This document shows, piece after piece, positions 14,401 through 29,400 of a DNA stretch of 64,000 bases. The DNA lies in assembly GCA_947623455.1 (NCBI GenBank), contig OX392542.1:15073625-15137624 (forward strand), given 5' to 3'. Within the stretch, counting starts at the first letter, position 1, and the number at the start of each line of letters is the position of its first letter. The translations under genes were made by a program, and so were the position numbers. The notes under the pieces are model-generated. The model was not told where the DNA came from. It saw only the letters and a program-made list of their open reading frames with translations, and did no database searches. The DNA comes from Mimachlamys varia (taxonomy: Eukaryota; Mollusca; Bivalvia; Pectinida; Pectinidae).

Positions 14401-17400
14401 AACTTATTATTTCCCTTGTTAACATGTATCCCACTAACTTATTATTTCCCTTGTTAACATGTATCCCACTACCTTATGATCTCCCTTGTTAACATGTATC
14501 CCACTACCTTATGATCTCCCTTGTTAACATGTATCCCACTACCTTATGATCTCCCTTGTTAACATGTATCCTACTACCTTATGATCTCCCTTGTTAACAT
14601 GTATCCCACTACCTTATCATCTCCCTTGTTAACATGTATCCCACTACCTTATGATCTCCCTTGTTAACATGTATCCCACTACCTTATTATCTCCCTTGTT
14701 AACATGTATCCCACTACCTTATTATCTCCCTTATTAACATGTATCCCACTACCTTATTATCTCCCTTGTTAACATGTATCCCACTACCTTATTATCTCCC
14801 TTGTTAACATGTATCCCACTAACTTATTATCTCCCTTGTTAACATGTATCCCTCTACCTTATTATCTCCCTTATTAACATGTATCCCACTACCTTATGAT
14901 CTCCCTTGTTAACATGTATCCCACTACCTTATTATCTCCCTTGTTAACATACATACCATTACCTTATTATCTCCCTTGTTTACATACATACCACTGCCTT
15001 ATTATCTCCCTTGTTTACATACATATCACTACCTTATTATCTCCCTTGTTAACATGTATCCCACTACCTTATTATCTCCCTTGTTAACATGTATCCCACT
15101 ACCTTATTATCTCCCTTGTTAACATGTATCCCACTACCTTATCATCTCCCTTGTTAACATGTATCCCACTACCTTATGATCTCCCTTGTTAACATGTATC
15201 CCACTACCTTATTATTTCCCTTGTTAACATGTATCTCACTACCTTATTATCTCCCTTGTTAACATGTATCCCACTACCTTATTATCTCCCTTGTTAACAT
15301 GTATCCCACTACCTTATTATCTCCCTTGTTAACATGTATCCCACTACCTTATGATTTTCCTTGTTAACATGTATCCCACTACCTTATTATTTCCCTTATT
15401 AACATGTATCCCACTACCTTATTGTCTCCCTTGTTAACATGTATCCCACTACCTTATTATTTCCCTTGTTAACATGTATCCCACTACCTTATTATTTCCC
15501 TTGTTAACATGTATCCCACTAACTTATTATTTCCTTTGTTAACATGTATCCCACTACATTATTATTTCCCTTATTAACATGTATCCCACTACCTTATTAT
15601 CTCCCTTATTAACATGTATCTCACTACCTTATTATTTCCCTTGTTAACATGTATCCCACTACCTTATTATCTCCCTTGTTAACATGTACCCCACTACCGT
15701 ATTGTCTCCTTTGTTAACATGTATCCCACTACCTTATTATTTCCTTTGTTAACATGTATCCCACTACCTTATTATTTCCCTTGTTAACATGTATCCCACT
15801 ACCTTATTATTTCCCTTGTTCCTTGTTAACATGTATCCCACTACCTTATTATTTCCCTTGTTAACATGTATCCCACTACCTTATTATCTCCCTTGTTAAC
15901 ATGTATCCCACTACCTTATTATTTCCCTTGTTAACATGGATCCCACTAACTTATCATCTCCCTTGTTAACATGTATCCCACTACCTTATTATCTCCCTTG
16001 TTAACATGTATCCCACTACCTTATTATTTCCCTTGTTAACATGTATCCTACTACCTTATTATCTCCCTTGTTAACATGTACCCCACTACCGTATTGTCTC
16101 CTTTGTTAACATGTATCCCACTACATTATTATTTCCTTTGTTAACATGTATCCCACTACCTTATTATTTCCCTTGTTAACATGTACCCCACTACCTTAAT
16201 CCCACTACCTTATTATCTCCCTTGTTAACATGTATCCCACTACCGTATTGTCTCCTTTGTTAACATGTATCCCACTACATTATTATTTCCTTTGTTAACA
16301 TGTATCCCACTACCTTATTATTTCCCTTGTTAACATGTATTCCACTACCTTAATCCCACTACCTTATTATCTCCCTTGTTAACATGTATCCCACTACCTT
16401 ATTATTTCCCTTGTTAACATGCATCCCACTACCTTATTATTTCCCTTGTTAACATGTATCCCACTACCTTATGATCTCCCTTGTTAACATGTATCCCACT
16501 ACCTTATGATCTCCCTTGTTAACATGTATCCCACTACCTTATGATCTCCCTTGTTAACATGTATCCCACTACCTTATTATCTCCCTTGTTAACATGTATC
16601 CCACTACCTTATTATTTCCCTTATTAACATGTATCCCACTACCTTATTATTTCCCTTATTAACATGTATCCCACTACCTTATTATCTCCCTTATTATCAT
16701 GTATCCCACTACCTTATTATTTCCCTTGTTAACATGTATCCCACTACCTTATTATTTCCCTTGTTAACATGTATCCCACTACCTTATTATTTCCCTTATT
16801 AACATGTATCCCACTATCTTATTATTTCCCTTGTTAACATGTATCCCACTACCTTATTATTTCCCTTGTTAACATGTATCCCACTACCTTATGATATCCC
16901 TTGTTAACATGTATCTCACTACCTTATTATTTCCCTTATTAACATGTATCCCACTACCTTATTATCTCCCTTGTTAACATGTATCCCACTACCTTATTAT
17001 CTCCCTTGTTAACATGTATCCCACTACCTTATTATTTCCCTTGTTAACATGCATCCCACTACCTTATTATTTCCCTTGTTAACATGTATCCCACTACCTT
17101 ATTATTTCCCTTATTAACATGTATCCCACTACCTTATTATCTCCCTTATAAACATGTATCTCACTACCTTATTTTTTCCCTTATTAACATGTATCCCACT
17201 ATCTTATGATCTCCCTTGTTAACATGTATCCCACTACCTTATGATCTCCCTTGTTAACATGTATCCCACTATCTTATGATCTCCCTTGTTAACATGTATC
17301 CCACTACCTTATGATCTCCCTTGTTAACATGTATCCAACTACCTTATTATTTCCCTTGTTAACATGTATCCCACTACCTTATTATTTCCCTTATTAACAT

Positions 17401-20400
17401 GTATCCCACTACCTTATTATCTCCCTTGTTAACATGTATCCCACTACCTTATGATCTCCCTTGTTAACATGTATCCCACTACCTTATTATTTCCCTTGTT
17501 AACATGTATCCCACTACCTTATTATTTCCCTTATTAACATGTATCCCACTACCTTATTATCTCCCTTGTTAACATGTATCCCACTACCTTATTATCTCCC
17601 TTGTTAACATGTATCCCACTACCTTATTATTTCCCTTGTTAACATGCATCCCACTACCTTATTATTTCCCTTGTTAACATGTATCCCACTACCTTATTAT
17701 TTCCCTTATTAACATGTATCCCACTACCTTATTATCTCCCTTATGAACATGTATCTCACTACCTTATTATTTCCCTTATTAACATGTATCCCACTATCTT
17801 ATGATCTCCCTTGTTAACATGTATCCCACTGCCTTATGATCTCCCTTGTTAACATGTATCCCACTATCTTATGATCTCCCTTGTTAACATGTATCCCACT
17901 ACCTTATGATCTCCCTTGTTAACATGTATCCAACTACCTTATTATTTCCCTTGTTAACATGTATCCCACTACCTTATTATCTCCCTTGTTAACATGTATC
18001 CCACTACCTTATTATTTCCCTTGTTGACATGTATCCCACTACCTTATTATTTGCCTTGTTAACATGTATCCCACTACCTTATTGTCTTCCTTGTTAACAT
18101 GTATCCCACTATCTTATGATCTCCCTTGTTAACATGTATCCCACTATCTTATTATTTCCCTTATTAACATGTATCCCACTAACTTATTATCTCCCTTGTT
18201 AACATGTATCCCACTACCTTATTATTTCTCTTATTAACATGTATCCCACTATCTTATGATCTCCCTTGTTTACATGTATCCCACTACCTTATTATTTCCC
18301 TTGTTAACATGTATCCCACTATCTTATTATTTCCCTTATTAACATGTATCCCACTACCTTATTATCTCCCTTGTTAACATGTATCCAACTACCTTATAAT
18401 TTCCCTTGTTGACATGTATCCCAATACCTTATTATTTCCCTTATTAACATGTATCCCACTACCTTATTATTTCCCTTATTAACATGTATCCCACTACCTT
18501 ATTATCTCCCTTGTTAACATGTATCCCACTACCTTATTATCTCCCTTGTTAACATGTATCCCACTACCTTATTATCTCCCTTGTTAACATGTATCCCACT
18601 ACCTTATTATCTCCCTTGTTAACATGTATCCCACTACCTTATTATCTCCCTTGTTAACATGTATCCCACTACCTTATGATCTCCCTTATTAACATGTATC
18701 CCACTACCTTATTATCTCCCTTATTAACATGTATCCCACTACCTTATTATCTCCCTTGTTAACATGTATCCCACTACCTTATTATCTCCCTTATTAACAT
18801 GTATCCCACTACCTTATTATTTCCCTTGTTAACATGTATCCCACTACCTTATTATCTCCCTTGTTAACATGTATCCCATTACCTTATTATCTCCCTTGTT
18901 AACATGTATCCCACTACCTTATTATTTCCCTTGTTAACATGTATCCCACTACCTTATGATCTCCCTTATTAACATGTATCCCACTACCTTATTATCTCCC
19001 TTGTTAACATGTATTCCACTACCTTATGATCTCCCTTGTTAACATGTATCCCACTACCTTATAATTTCCCTTGTTCACATGCATTCCACTACCTTATTAT
19101 TTCCCTTGTTAACATGTATCCCACTACCTTATTGTCTCCCTTGTTTACATGTATACCACTACCTTATTATTTCCCTTGTTTACATGTATACCACTACCTT
19201 ATTATCTCCCTTGTTAACATGTATACCACTACCTTATTGTCTCCCTTGTTTACATGTATCCCACTACCTTATTATCTCCCTTGTTAACATGTATCCCACT
19301 ACCTTATTGTCTCCCTTGTTTACATGTATACCACTACCTTATTGTCTCCCTTGTTTACATGTATACCACTACCTTATTGTCTCCCTTGTTTACATGTATA
19401 CCACTACCTTATTATCTCCCTTGTTAACATGTATCCCACTACCTTATTGTCTCCCTTGTTTACATGTATACCACTACCTTATTGTCTCCCTTGTTTACAT
19501 GTATCCCACTACCTTATTATCTCCCTTGTTAACATGTATCCCACTACCTTATTGTCTCCCTTGTTTACATGTATACCACTACCTTATTGTCTCCCTTGTT
19601 TACATGTATACCACTACCTTATTGTCTCCCTTGTTTACAATAATACCACTGCATTATTACCTCCCTTGTTGTAAGTATACTACCACCTTATTATAACCCT
19701 TCTTTACAGGCCTATCACAACAGTATTATTTTAAATGTGAATGTGGACTTGGTTGACTGATTGTTTTTATAAAGAAAATATATGCACAGCTTGCCACTGT
19801 GTACAAATGTACATAATAATTATTACACAATAGCAAATTGAACACACTCCTGCATAAATTGCTAATAATGTCAATTGAATTCAAATGTTAGTTTTGTTTT
19901 AATTGTTTTAATAGCTGTATGATGCAATTTAATTCATTTTTTCAGCATACTGTATCTATTACTAAATTTAAAAGGTGCAGCATATGTGTGTGTTACGTCA
20001 TCTTTGATTTAATTGCACTTTGGGTATATACTGAAAATAACATAAAATCAAATGATTCAATTAAGTTTCTCAAATAGTTTGAAAATGAAAAATTAAAGAA
20101 GTAAACTGAGAATAATCTACAGATATATATGAAAAAATGTAATTTTTGCCTCACATATCAGTTCACTGTCAATATCCAGTAGTGGCAGCAAGGGCCAGTA
20201 ATTTTAGAGTATAGATTGCTTGAAATGTTCTCTCAATTAAACTTTTTATTTTATCTACTTGGCATTTGCCAAAATTTTCTCATCAATACTAAATGTCTCT
20301 CAACTACCTGGGAACTACAATCATACAGAGGGAAAGTCAGAGAGTTGAAGTTTTGAAGTAAATCATTTTATCATTATACCAATCATTCTAAATTATACAC

Positions 20401-23400
20401 ACCTGATATGTAAGTGATTGTATAAATACTTGTAAAAGTGCCAAAATAATGGTCATTGTAGCGTTAACAAATTCTTGCTTGAGAAAAAAATGGTATCATT
20501 AATATGGCATGTAATTTCAAATTGGGTGTACATGTGGGGTCTTTTCAATATTTCCCACGACCTATGTATCTGCATTAAGTAAGAAATCAAAATGGATCAA
20601 TAATCTTTAAGCAATTACATTCATTGTATGAATTATGTAAAAGGGTGATGAGAATTGCTGAAAGATAACTCACTTTTTTCTCTTTGTATGGTAACTTCCC
20701 AATTGTATAAGACTTATAAAGTTACATAGATAAGTTAGGAATATTGTTGAAAAATACCCATTTTTTTACTTAATTCATACCATAATTTTCCTATTGTATA
20801 AATTAAAAAGATACTGGTTAGCAGAACTAATGAAAAATATTTTGCTTTTTCACTTCATATTGCAATAAAATCCATCAATGAATAAATTATTTAGATATGT
20901 AATGGGAATTGTTGAAAAAAAAAGAGGCTTGTATTTGTTAACCACGTGTGTTTAATTCACCTCCATTATTTTGGATGTTTCATTCTCTTGTTGTTTCATT
21001 TGTTTCTTTATTAATGAAACATATCATGATATTGCTAAAACTAAAATTAATAATGAAAATATTTAAACATGATATAGACAGAATCAAAGCAAGGAGTTTA
21101 TAAGAGAAATACATTCTACATAAAACAGAAAATCATTGACATGATAATGTATGTAAATTCATTAAGGGGAGACAATTACCTTTAAACTACTGGAAGCCTG
21201 CAGTTCGGCCCTCAGAGTTTTCATCTCATTTTCAGTTGAGTTCAGACTTTCCTTCATCTTGTCCTTTTCAGCTGTTATCTCATCAATATTGCCCTGGAAA
21301 AAAAATCACTGTTTCCGTAAAACATTTCTTGAAAAGGTATTGCAAGCTGTTAATTAAAAGGCGACATCTGGACCACTTTCATAATAAAAAAGACACATCT
21401 GTAGAATTTTGTACAATGGTGATCTTTCAAGAGACAGCAGATCTTTCACAAAAGGTTCAATGTAACTTCCATATCAAACAATCAATCAAACATATCAATT
21501 CACCAATCAACTAAATCAATCCATCATTATATCAATACAGCGCATTCCTCTTCATATCATATGTTGCATTTGTCAGACAAAAACATGACATTAACAGGAA
21601 TGTGACTTTAACAGAAACATGTTTTTCCACTAAATCTAGTGCATTTCAAATCTCCATACCTAAACCTTTTGTACAAGTCCATGGAAATGACATCATTTTC
21701 TGGATATTTTATGTGATTGTTTAAAATAAACATGATATTAAGAGGAATTCACGATAAAATACATGATATTTACCAAATAAAATTTACATCGTTTAGATTA
21801 TATAAGGTGAAAATGATGTTTTGGAAAAACATGATATAAAGGGGAATATGATATCAACAGGAGTGATATTAAATGGAGTCCACTGTATGACATACCTCAG
21901 CTTCATCCAGTTGCTGTTCTGCCTCCTCAATTTCTGACTTGAGACTCCTGTTTTTCATCTGTAGCTGTTGGTAGAGGCTCTGTGTCTTTGCCAATTCCTC
22001 CTCAACAGTCTTCAGCTATTCATAACAAAAACATTGATAATCACTTCAGAAAACTGTGTAACTGATAGAGGAAAATGCTGTGGTAACTCTATGTAGCTGA
22101 ATTTAAACATCTCAGTCATCAGAAAGTCTTTCAAATCACTTGCAGTCTAGCAATACAACCCTTTCATTACTTTATTATCTCCCTTGTTTACATGCATACC
22201 ATTACCTTATTATCTTTCTTGTTTACAGCCCTACCATTACCTTATTATCTCCCTTGTTTACAGCTCAATTGATACCTTATTATCTCCCTTCTTCTCAGGT
22301 AAACCACTACCTTACTAGCTCTTTTGTTTACAGTTGTATTACTACCTTATTATCTCCCTTGTTTACAGCCCAACCATAATCTTATTATCTCCCTTGTTTA
22401 CAGCCCTACCACTACCTTATTATCTCCCTTGTTTACAGCCCTACCACTACCTTATTATCTCCCTGGTTTACAGCTCAACTGATACCTTATTATCTCCCTT
22501 GTTTACAGCCCTACCACTACCTTATTATCTCCCTGGTTTGCAGCTCAATCGATATCTGATAATCTCCCTTGTTTACAGGAGATGAAGAGATTTATATAAG
22601 CTCAAAAGGCCTTTAGTGAGTTTTAATGCTGTATTGGAATTTGACAAAGTTTTGCTGGAAGCATCCCCAGGCAGCATGGAATCCAAGCATACAAATGGTG
22701 GGGTAGCATTAAGAGCCCCAATGGTCTGACGACCTGGCAAAAAATGCGGAAAATTGTCCATATAAGCAACTTTTTTCTCTGGTTTTCATAAAATTAAAGT
22801 GCCTGTCCATTAAGGATAAATTACTGGAAATAGATGATTGATAAATAGTATTTACTGGAAACCATGGTTGACTGGATTTGGACTTGTCACTTCACTGTCA
22901 GCCTTATACAAAATATATAATTACCTTTTGGGAGTTTTCTTCGTTGGTGGTTTCTAAGTTCCGTATGTGGGACTTAAGTGTTAAGAGCTCTCCTTCCAGC
23001 TTTGTTTTTTCCTGAATGATATTCCGTAGAGCCACATCATTTGGCATACGAGCAGGACTTGGTGGACGCCCAACTCGAGGGGTTGATGATCGTGAATCTA
23101 AAATTCAAACATCAAAGATCGTGATATACATGTATAAATTTTCGGGATATCAATATCATGTCAAAGAGTACAGAATTATATAATTGTGATGTAAGGTCAA
23201 CAAGTTAATTAAAATCAATATATTATATTTTGATATATGTTTTGAGATATGTGTTATGTGCCCATTTCACCTATGAACTTTGTGTATTTAATTATAGAAT
23301 ACGAACATAAGACTTTCTTTCTCTCCACAGTTGCTCATATGAAATTTGCAAGCAAAAATGTCATCAGTGGCATATTTAAATCATGAAAATTGGACCTCTG

Positions 23401-26400
23401 TTATACATTTGTAAGGAAACATTTTGGCAAAGTTAAATAAGAAAAGAAAAACATTTTGGCAATGACAAATAATTATATGAAAAGACACGAGTCAAAAGCA
23501 AACTTTTGAACACCACAAAAGCGTATATTCAGACTGATTTTATGGCCTATAAAATATTTTCTACAGCAACAATCTTTTGGACAAGTCCTTTTCGAACACT
23601 TTTAATATCAATATGTATTCTTTACCAAAAGGTAAGATATACCCATAAATCTCCTTTGGGTAGCATTTATAAACCTGTGAATGTCAACTTTCCTGCTCAA
23701 TTCATGTTCTTATTTGTACAGATATGACCTTATGTGGTATTTAATATGCTTTTCAATTGATCACTAGTTTACATCGCTCACAGATCTAATCACTTTGTTG
23801 CCCGCTATCCTCAGACCTGGGAACAAATCTCTTTCCTTAAAAAAAGAATCTCAAATGTGTTCATTTGTTATTTTGAATTTCTGAAATTGTTTCTGAAATC
23901 AAATTGTGCTAAATGTGTTTCTTACCAAATCAAACAACTTGAAGTAAAATAGTATTTATGTATTCAGTCATTTGTTGACCATATGAACTATAATATATGT
24001 TGCTTCTTAACTACAGAATTTAACCTCAGCATTTTGAAGCTACCATATTTTAGCCAAATTTTTGCATTACCACAGTATCATAATACAATAGTTTACAAAT
24101 GCAAAACTTGTATTAGGCCTTAAAGTTTTTATAAATCAGAATCATTTCACATGTCCGAACAAAACATCATTTGTTTTATTTTTTTCATTGTGAGTATATA
24201 GTTTATATGTTAGTTTGGATTTCACAAACTGATTTAAGACCATAAACATTCAGGTAAAAAAAAACTTCTTGAATCAGCCAAACAAATATGCAATAGAAAA
24301 TCGAATTATTTTGACATGAAAAAATTTAAGGAAGTTCAGTGTAAATGTTCAGTCTATCTTAACTATTTAATCATGGATTAAATCTGACATACAAAACTAA
24401 TAGAAGTACTGATACAACTGTAAGATCTGCATTTAATCAATTTTAATCAATATAGTCTGTCTACCACAAGTCCCCTTACTGATTAAAGTATACATTTAAC
24501 TGAACAATGAACTTATCCAAACTATGAAATAACAATATTTGCATTTCCCAACCTGCCCCACCAGGAGGTCAAATCCGGTTGAGATGTGTACATAATGTGG
24601 ACACTTCAATAGAATATACCTGAAAGTCTCAAATATTTACTGTGCTACCTGAAAAATGGCTACAACTTTCACACATATTTGATATTGAAATAAGTACTTG
24701 GCAGTTGACCTTGAAATATGTCTGTTACTCCCGTCCATTATGATGATATTCCGTGAAACGGAAAACGCTACACTAAATCTTAAGAATTAAATGCGGTTGA
24801 ATTTTTTTAAAAGGGAATACATCTATATGATTATGTTTACTTTCTGCACTGCCTTACTCTGCTGATACTATTTTTACTGGTTATTCTGAACCATAAATGT
24901 AGATAACAGAAACCTTATGATGATTTACTGTTACAGTACATCTTAACTAACAAAATGATTGTGTACTCCAGTTATCTCCCTTGTTTTGTAACTGGCAGAA
25001 TAGAATGTTTCATCATTAATTAATTACAAAGCAGCATTTTGAGCTTAAAATGCTACAAAGACATATATTTACATACATGTATTATTTACATATAACTATA
25101 ATCTTTACACCACTGAGAAAGTGAAATTGCTTCATAAAAATTTGACATCTCAAACATGAGAAATTAATTATCAGCTTATTGTTTTGTAACAATGTACAAT
25201 TATAAGAAACGAGAAATTGTGTAACACAAATTAGGAATAACTAGAAGCATTTAATTATTCATTTACCCCTGAACACACTTTTGAACTCTTCCAATTCAAA
25301 AGTTGGAATAGTTCATTTAATAATGTCAGGAGTGAATGGGTTTAAATCATTGTTCTTAGTCATAATGGCTTAACCCTGGATACTGTCTGGGGTAAAACTT
25401 GAGGTAAAATTAGGTGTGTGTGAAATACTTCACATATTTCTGTAGCTGTATGCACAGCTTTCAGGTTCACCTATAAAACCACACCAAAGAGCCTGACATT
25501 ATGTACACACTTGAGATCTTTTATGCAGAATTCAATCAATATTCAAAGCCTGAAGGAGGTGCTAAATATCCTACTACTACACACTGATCTCGTCAGCAAA
25601 GGTAACACACAGGTAAAACGCACCTACAGGTAACACAGGCAACACAGAGGTACGATAACCCACACTTCAGCCATTGCACATGATATTCAATTTGTGTGTA
25701 CCTTACGTTTTCAAGTTATTCAATGAAAAGCAAAACAAACAAAACAAAAAATTCAATGAATCTTCAAGATTTATGAATTTAAAGGTCAAATATTGACAGA
25801 ATGTAGGTGAGAGGATTTCAATAGCTTGGAACCAAGGAGAATTTATATTTTTATTAAAATTGTCAATATGAATGTCGTTAAAAGTTCAGTTCAGTTATCA
25901 GTACATTCTGATCAAGAGCGGACTGACAGAATCATGAATAAAATTTAAATGAAGTATTCAATGACGCTTGAAGAGTTGCAAATGTGTGGCAACATATAGT
26001 GGAAAGATAGCAAACAAGAATTTTTTTCTTTAAATTGTCATTTTCATGAATTTCAGATATCAATAAAAGTTACATATTGCATCTGCTTATCACAGTAAGT
26101 GATAAACATGCAACATAATGTGATCTCCACTGTTAAATAACCTCCATTCGAGGCGAGAATTACAAAAATAATCTACTTCTTTCTTCGTAATTTAATCTAA
26201 GTCAATCAAAATGGTCTTGTCAGATTGTGGTATTATATATCTGATGTAAAACAATATAAATTTTGTAAACTAAGCCCTGTGTAACCAAAACCCCTGTCTT
26301 TTCTGGCCAAACCCTTTAGACACAGAATTTCCCTCTGTATCATACCTCCACAATCCAGACACCTGTATAAACCGGCCAAAATGTTTGGTACCAGTGACAT

Positions 26401-29400
26401 CCGGCTTATACAGGTTACAATGTAGCATATTAAAGGGCTTTTTGGGAACCCGATCATTGAGGGATGATTATTTAAACCCACATTGCAGTTGAAACTTTTT
26501 ATGGTTACGCTTTATTCTAAAAACATGCAGTCAATTAACTCCTGATATACATTTCCTTCCCAATACAAATATAGTTATATTTCTTCTGAAAATGTAATTT
26601 CTTCTGAAAATGAAACAAAAATTATCTGTCTTCCACTGTTAACAGGAGAAATTTATTAAGTGGTAAAACAGGGAGCAGGTTACTAATAAAGGTAAATACG
26701 GTATGCTTAATTGGGATGAAAACCAAATCCACGTTGTGTGCTCGTGAAATGTCACAGCATAACATTGGTGCCAAACATGAGTTACATCAACAGTCAATGA
26801 ACAATGAGAAGGGTATGATATGTTAAACATTGTATTTGGGGATAATTCATAATTGGATCACATTTTTTGTTTTTTCTATATCATCACCTGAAAAGTATTC
26901 CACTAAAATAAAAGAATGTTACTTGTTTAAAATATCTCCTCAATATAAATAGAACTGACAAGTTAGATAATTGTAAAAACATAATTATTACAAAGTAACA
27001 TAAGCTAGCTAGCCAGCCCACATACAGTGATCAATCTATGTGCGAGTCCCGAGTCCAGTACTCATAAAATTATGAAAGGACTCATAGAAATTCTGGAAAT
27101 ACTTCAATTTAACATTGTGGGACCCATCGTTTTCGGCAATATGTACAAAAAGGACACATGGAAATAAATTGTTAATTGATCGCTGTATCTACTGCAAAAC
27201 AAGAATTGTTTGAGGGAATTTTTTCTTCATAAATTGAAGACTTTTAGATCATTTTCTTGTACATGTACATTTTTTTCTGGATTGACCAGTACATTAATGT
27301 GCATCGATCATTCAATTTTGTTGCATTATTATTATTTTATTGGTTAAATAGCTACACAACAAACAATTCCTATTAAGCAGTATATGACTTAATAAGTTAA
27401 AGCTACTATAATGGGGGAGCTGTATATATATATGTTTGGTTTGATAGGGCTGGTACATAAAACCTGGGCTATATATGTGCTTTTTCATTTTGGTGATTTT
27501 GACAGGCAAACTGTTGAGATGATTTAAATCTGGGAAAGTCCCTAGTCTCTACTGGATAAAAATTCAAACAAAAATATTTGTAATTGTTTTTGTATCAAAC
27601 AGAAACAGCATAAACATTTCTTAAGTTTAGAATTTATGACTTTGATAATATTCTAAGGTTGCATGACCACAATTGCAAGAAAAAATGCTGTGGTTATAAT
27701 ACTTATATGTAAAATCTGGACATGACATGACCCGTCCAGGAGAGATTTAATTCCTAAGCTAAATGAAATAAGTAATACCCGGTGTGGCGACCGGTCAGCA
27801 CACTTCACACCGAAGTTTTACCTGTGACCAATTACAGGTGATACAAAAACCTCCATTGTAGTGGGTTAGTGTTATTGTGACCAAGATTACTCATCAATGT
27901 TAAACTGACGGACAATTGTTTGAAAATACAAAAACGGATGTATGGACTTTGTCTAACATCAATACGACATATTTATTGGGGTGTAAAAATCTGGATCTAG
28001 CATGGCACCTCATCATAATACATTTTGTACTTATAATCACGGTATTAAAGGGAACAAACTATTCGGTAAAACTTATATCAGGTACGTTTACGTAGTACAT
28101 ATATAAACATTAGCTAGAATGGTTTAGCTATATACTGTAGAATGGTGAGCCCCGTTAGTTTCTCTCTTAACTCTGACTCACCCCTGGAATATCATAATGG
28201 ACTATTCCAACCTTTGAATTGGAAGAATTCAAATATGTCTCCAGGGTTAAAATATACAGGAATACCTAATAATAATGTCATACCTGTAATTACTACTGAA
28301 GTAACCATATTTTAGGGTTTTATACAAAATGTAGTTCCCCGAAAAATTTTGTTTACTGAAAATCAATCAAATGCTACCATTATTTTGTTCCGCATTTTTT
28401 TTGTCATTACAAATTTCATCGAACTTTTTTCATTAATTTTCCAAATGACTTTTTTTTATTGTCATTTAAAATTTGGACTACAAAATCAAATCTGTATCCT
28501 GACCCAAAGATTCATACATTTTGTATATTAACATTTTCTAAACAGTTTTAAAACCCCAGAAGAGTTTGACCATAGCAGTAAGTGAAACATTCCCCATCTA
28601 TAATTTTTTCTCTGTGTGTTAGGTAAAGTGAAGATGTTGACCTGTTCTGAGAAAGTTTATATTTACCTGAGTCGGACTTGAACTGTTGTAGCTCATCTTT
28701 CAGCACTACATTTTCTTTCTCAATGTCAACCAACTGAAACATTGAAATGAAATACAAAATTTAAATTATGCCACAATGATTTTTTTAATATATTCACATT
28801 CAAATTAAATCCAGTACCAGTTAATAGAGGCCTGGATGTCCAACATCCATTTTAGTATTTAATATTAGGTAAAAGTGGTATGAAAGGCCCAATACACGTA
28901 ACTTCAGGAAATTTTTTGTGATTCTAAAACATTCTGAAAAAAATCCAGTTCAGATAACCATGCAAAAATAAGCCTAAAATGAAGTAAACCTGAGCAGTAA
29001 CTAACAAGAAACTCTTGACAGAAAACTCCAAAGAATTGAAAATAATTCAGTTTGGGCCCACTTCAACAACAAGCCGAAGTTAGAAGACAGCTCAAAATGG
29101 ATGCGTGTTTACAAATACCGAGTTTCAACTGCTGCTGTACAGGTAACCGCATATTGAATTCATCTTGTATATTGCCGATAGCAGGTAATCTTCCTAAATC
29201 TATAAATATTTAAAAGTTATTAGGCTTGATTTTCGCTTTAAGTTTTGTCGAAAGTTAGGTATATTGGGCCTTTAAGAGCTAAAGATCATTTAATGGCCTC
29301 CTAGAGTACGAATGTGATGTGAGTATAAAGTGTGGAGTATGTGGCGTAGTTTGGAGGTTGTGGTCTTTTTGTGTACGCCTCCTTACGATAGGCCGAAACA

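Larger units (their letters stand above)
23098..28666. other. Intron 5, AT-rich, two short MITEs
   Basis: 5.6 kb with no exon-like signal. Contains the palindromic MITEs at 25262-25345 and 28168-28252 and a single GTTATCTCCCTTG motif at 24971, a lone piece of the 35 bp minisatellite unit. Otherwise nothing seen. Confidence 0.5.

Noticed and set aside
19036..19696. Long plus-strand open frames (up to 205 codons) of repeated Leu/Pro/Tyr
   Set aside because: They lie wholly in the 35 bp minisatellite, occur in more than one frame, and lack splice or start signals. Periodicity explains them.
13930..19728. Direct repeats of 35 bp resembling a CRISPR array
   Set aside because: The repeats are contiguous with no unique spacers, no cas genes are present and the window is eukaryotic.
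22573..22761. 62-codon minus-strand frame in intron 6 as a possible extra exon
   Set aside because: No acceptor-donor pair of suitable phase. Exons 6 and 7 already join correctly.
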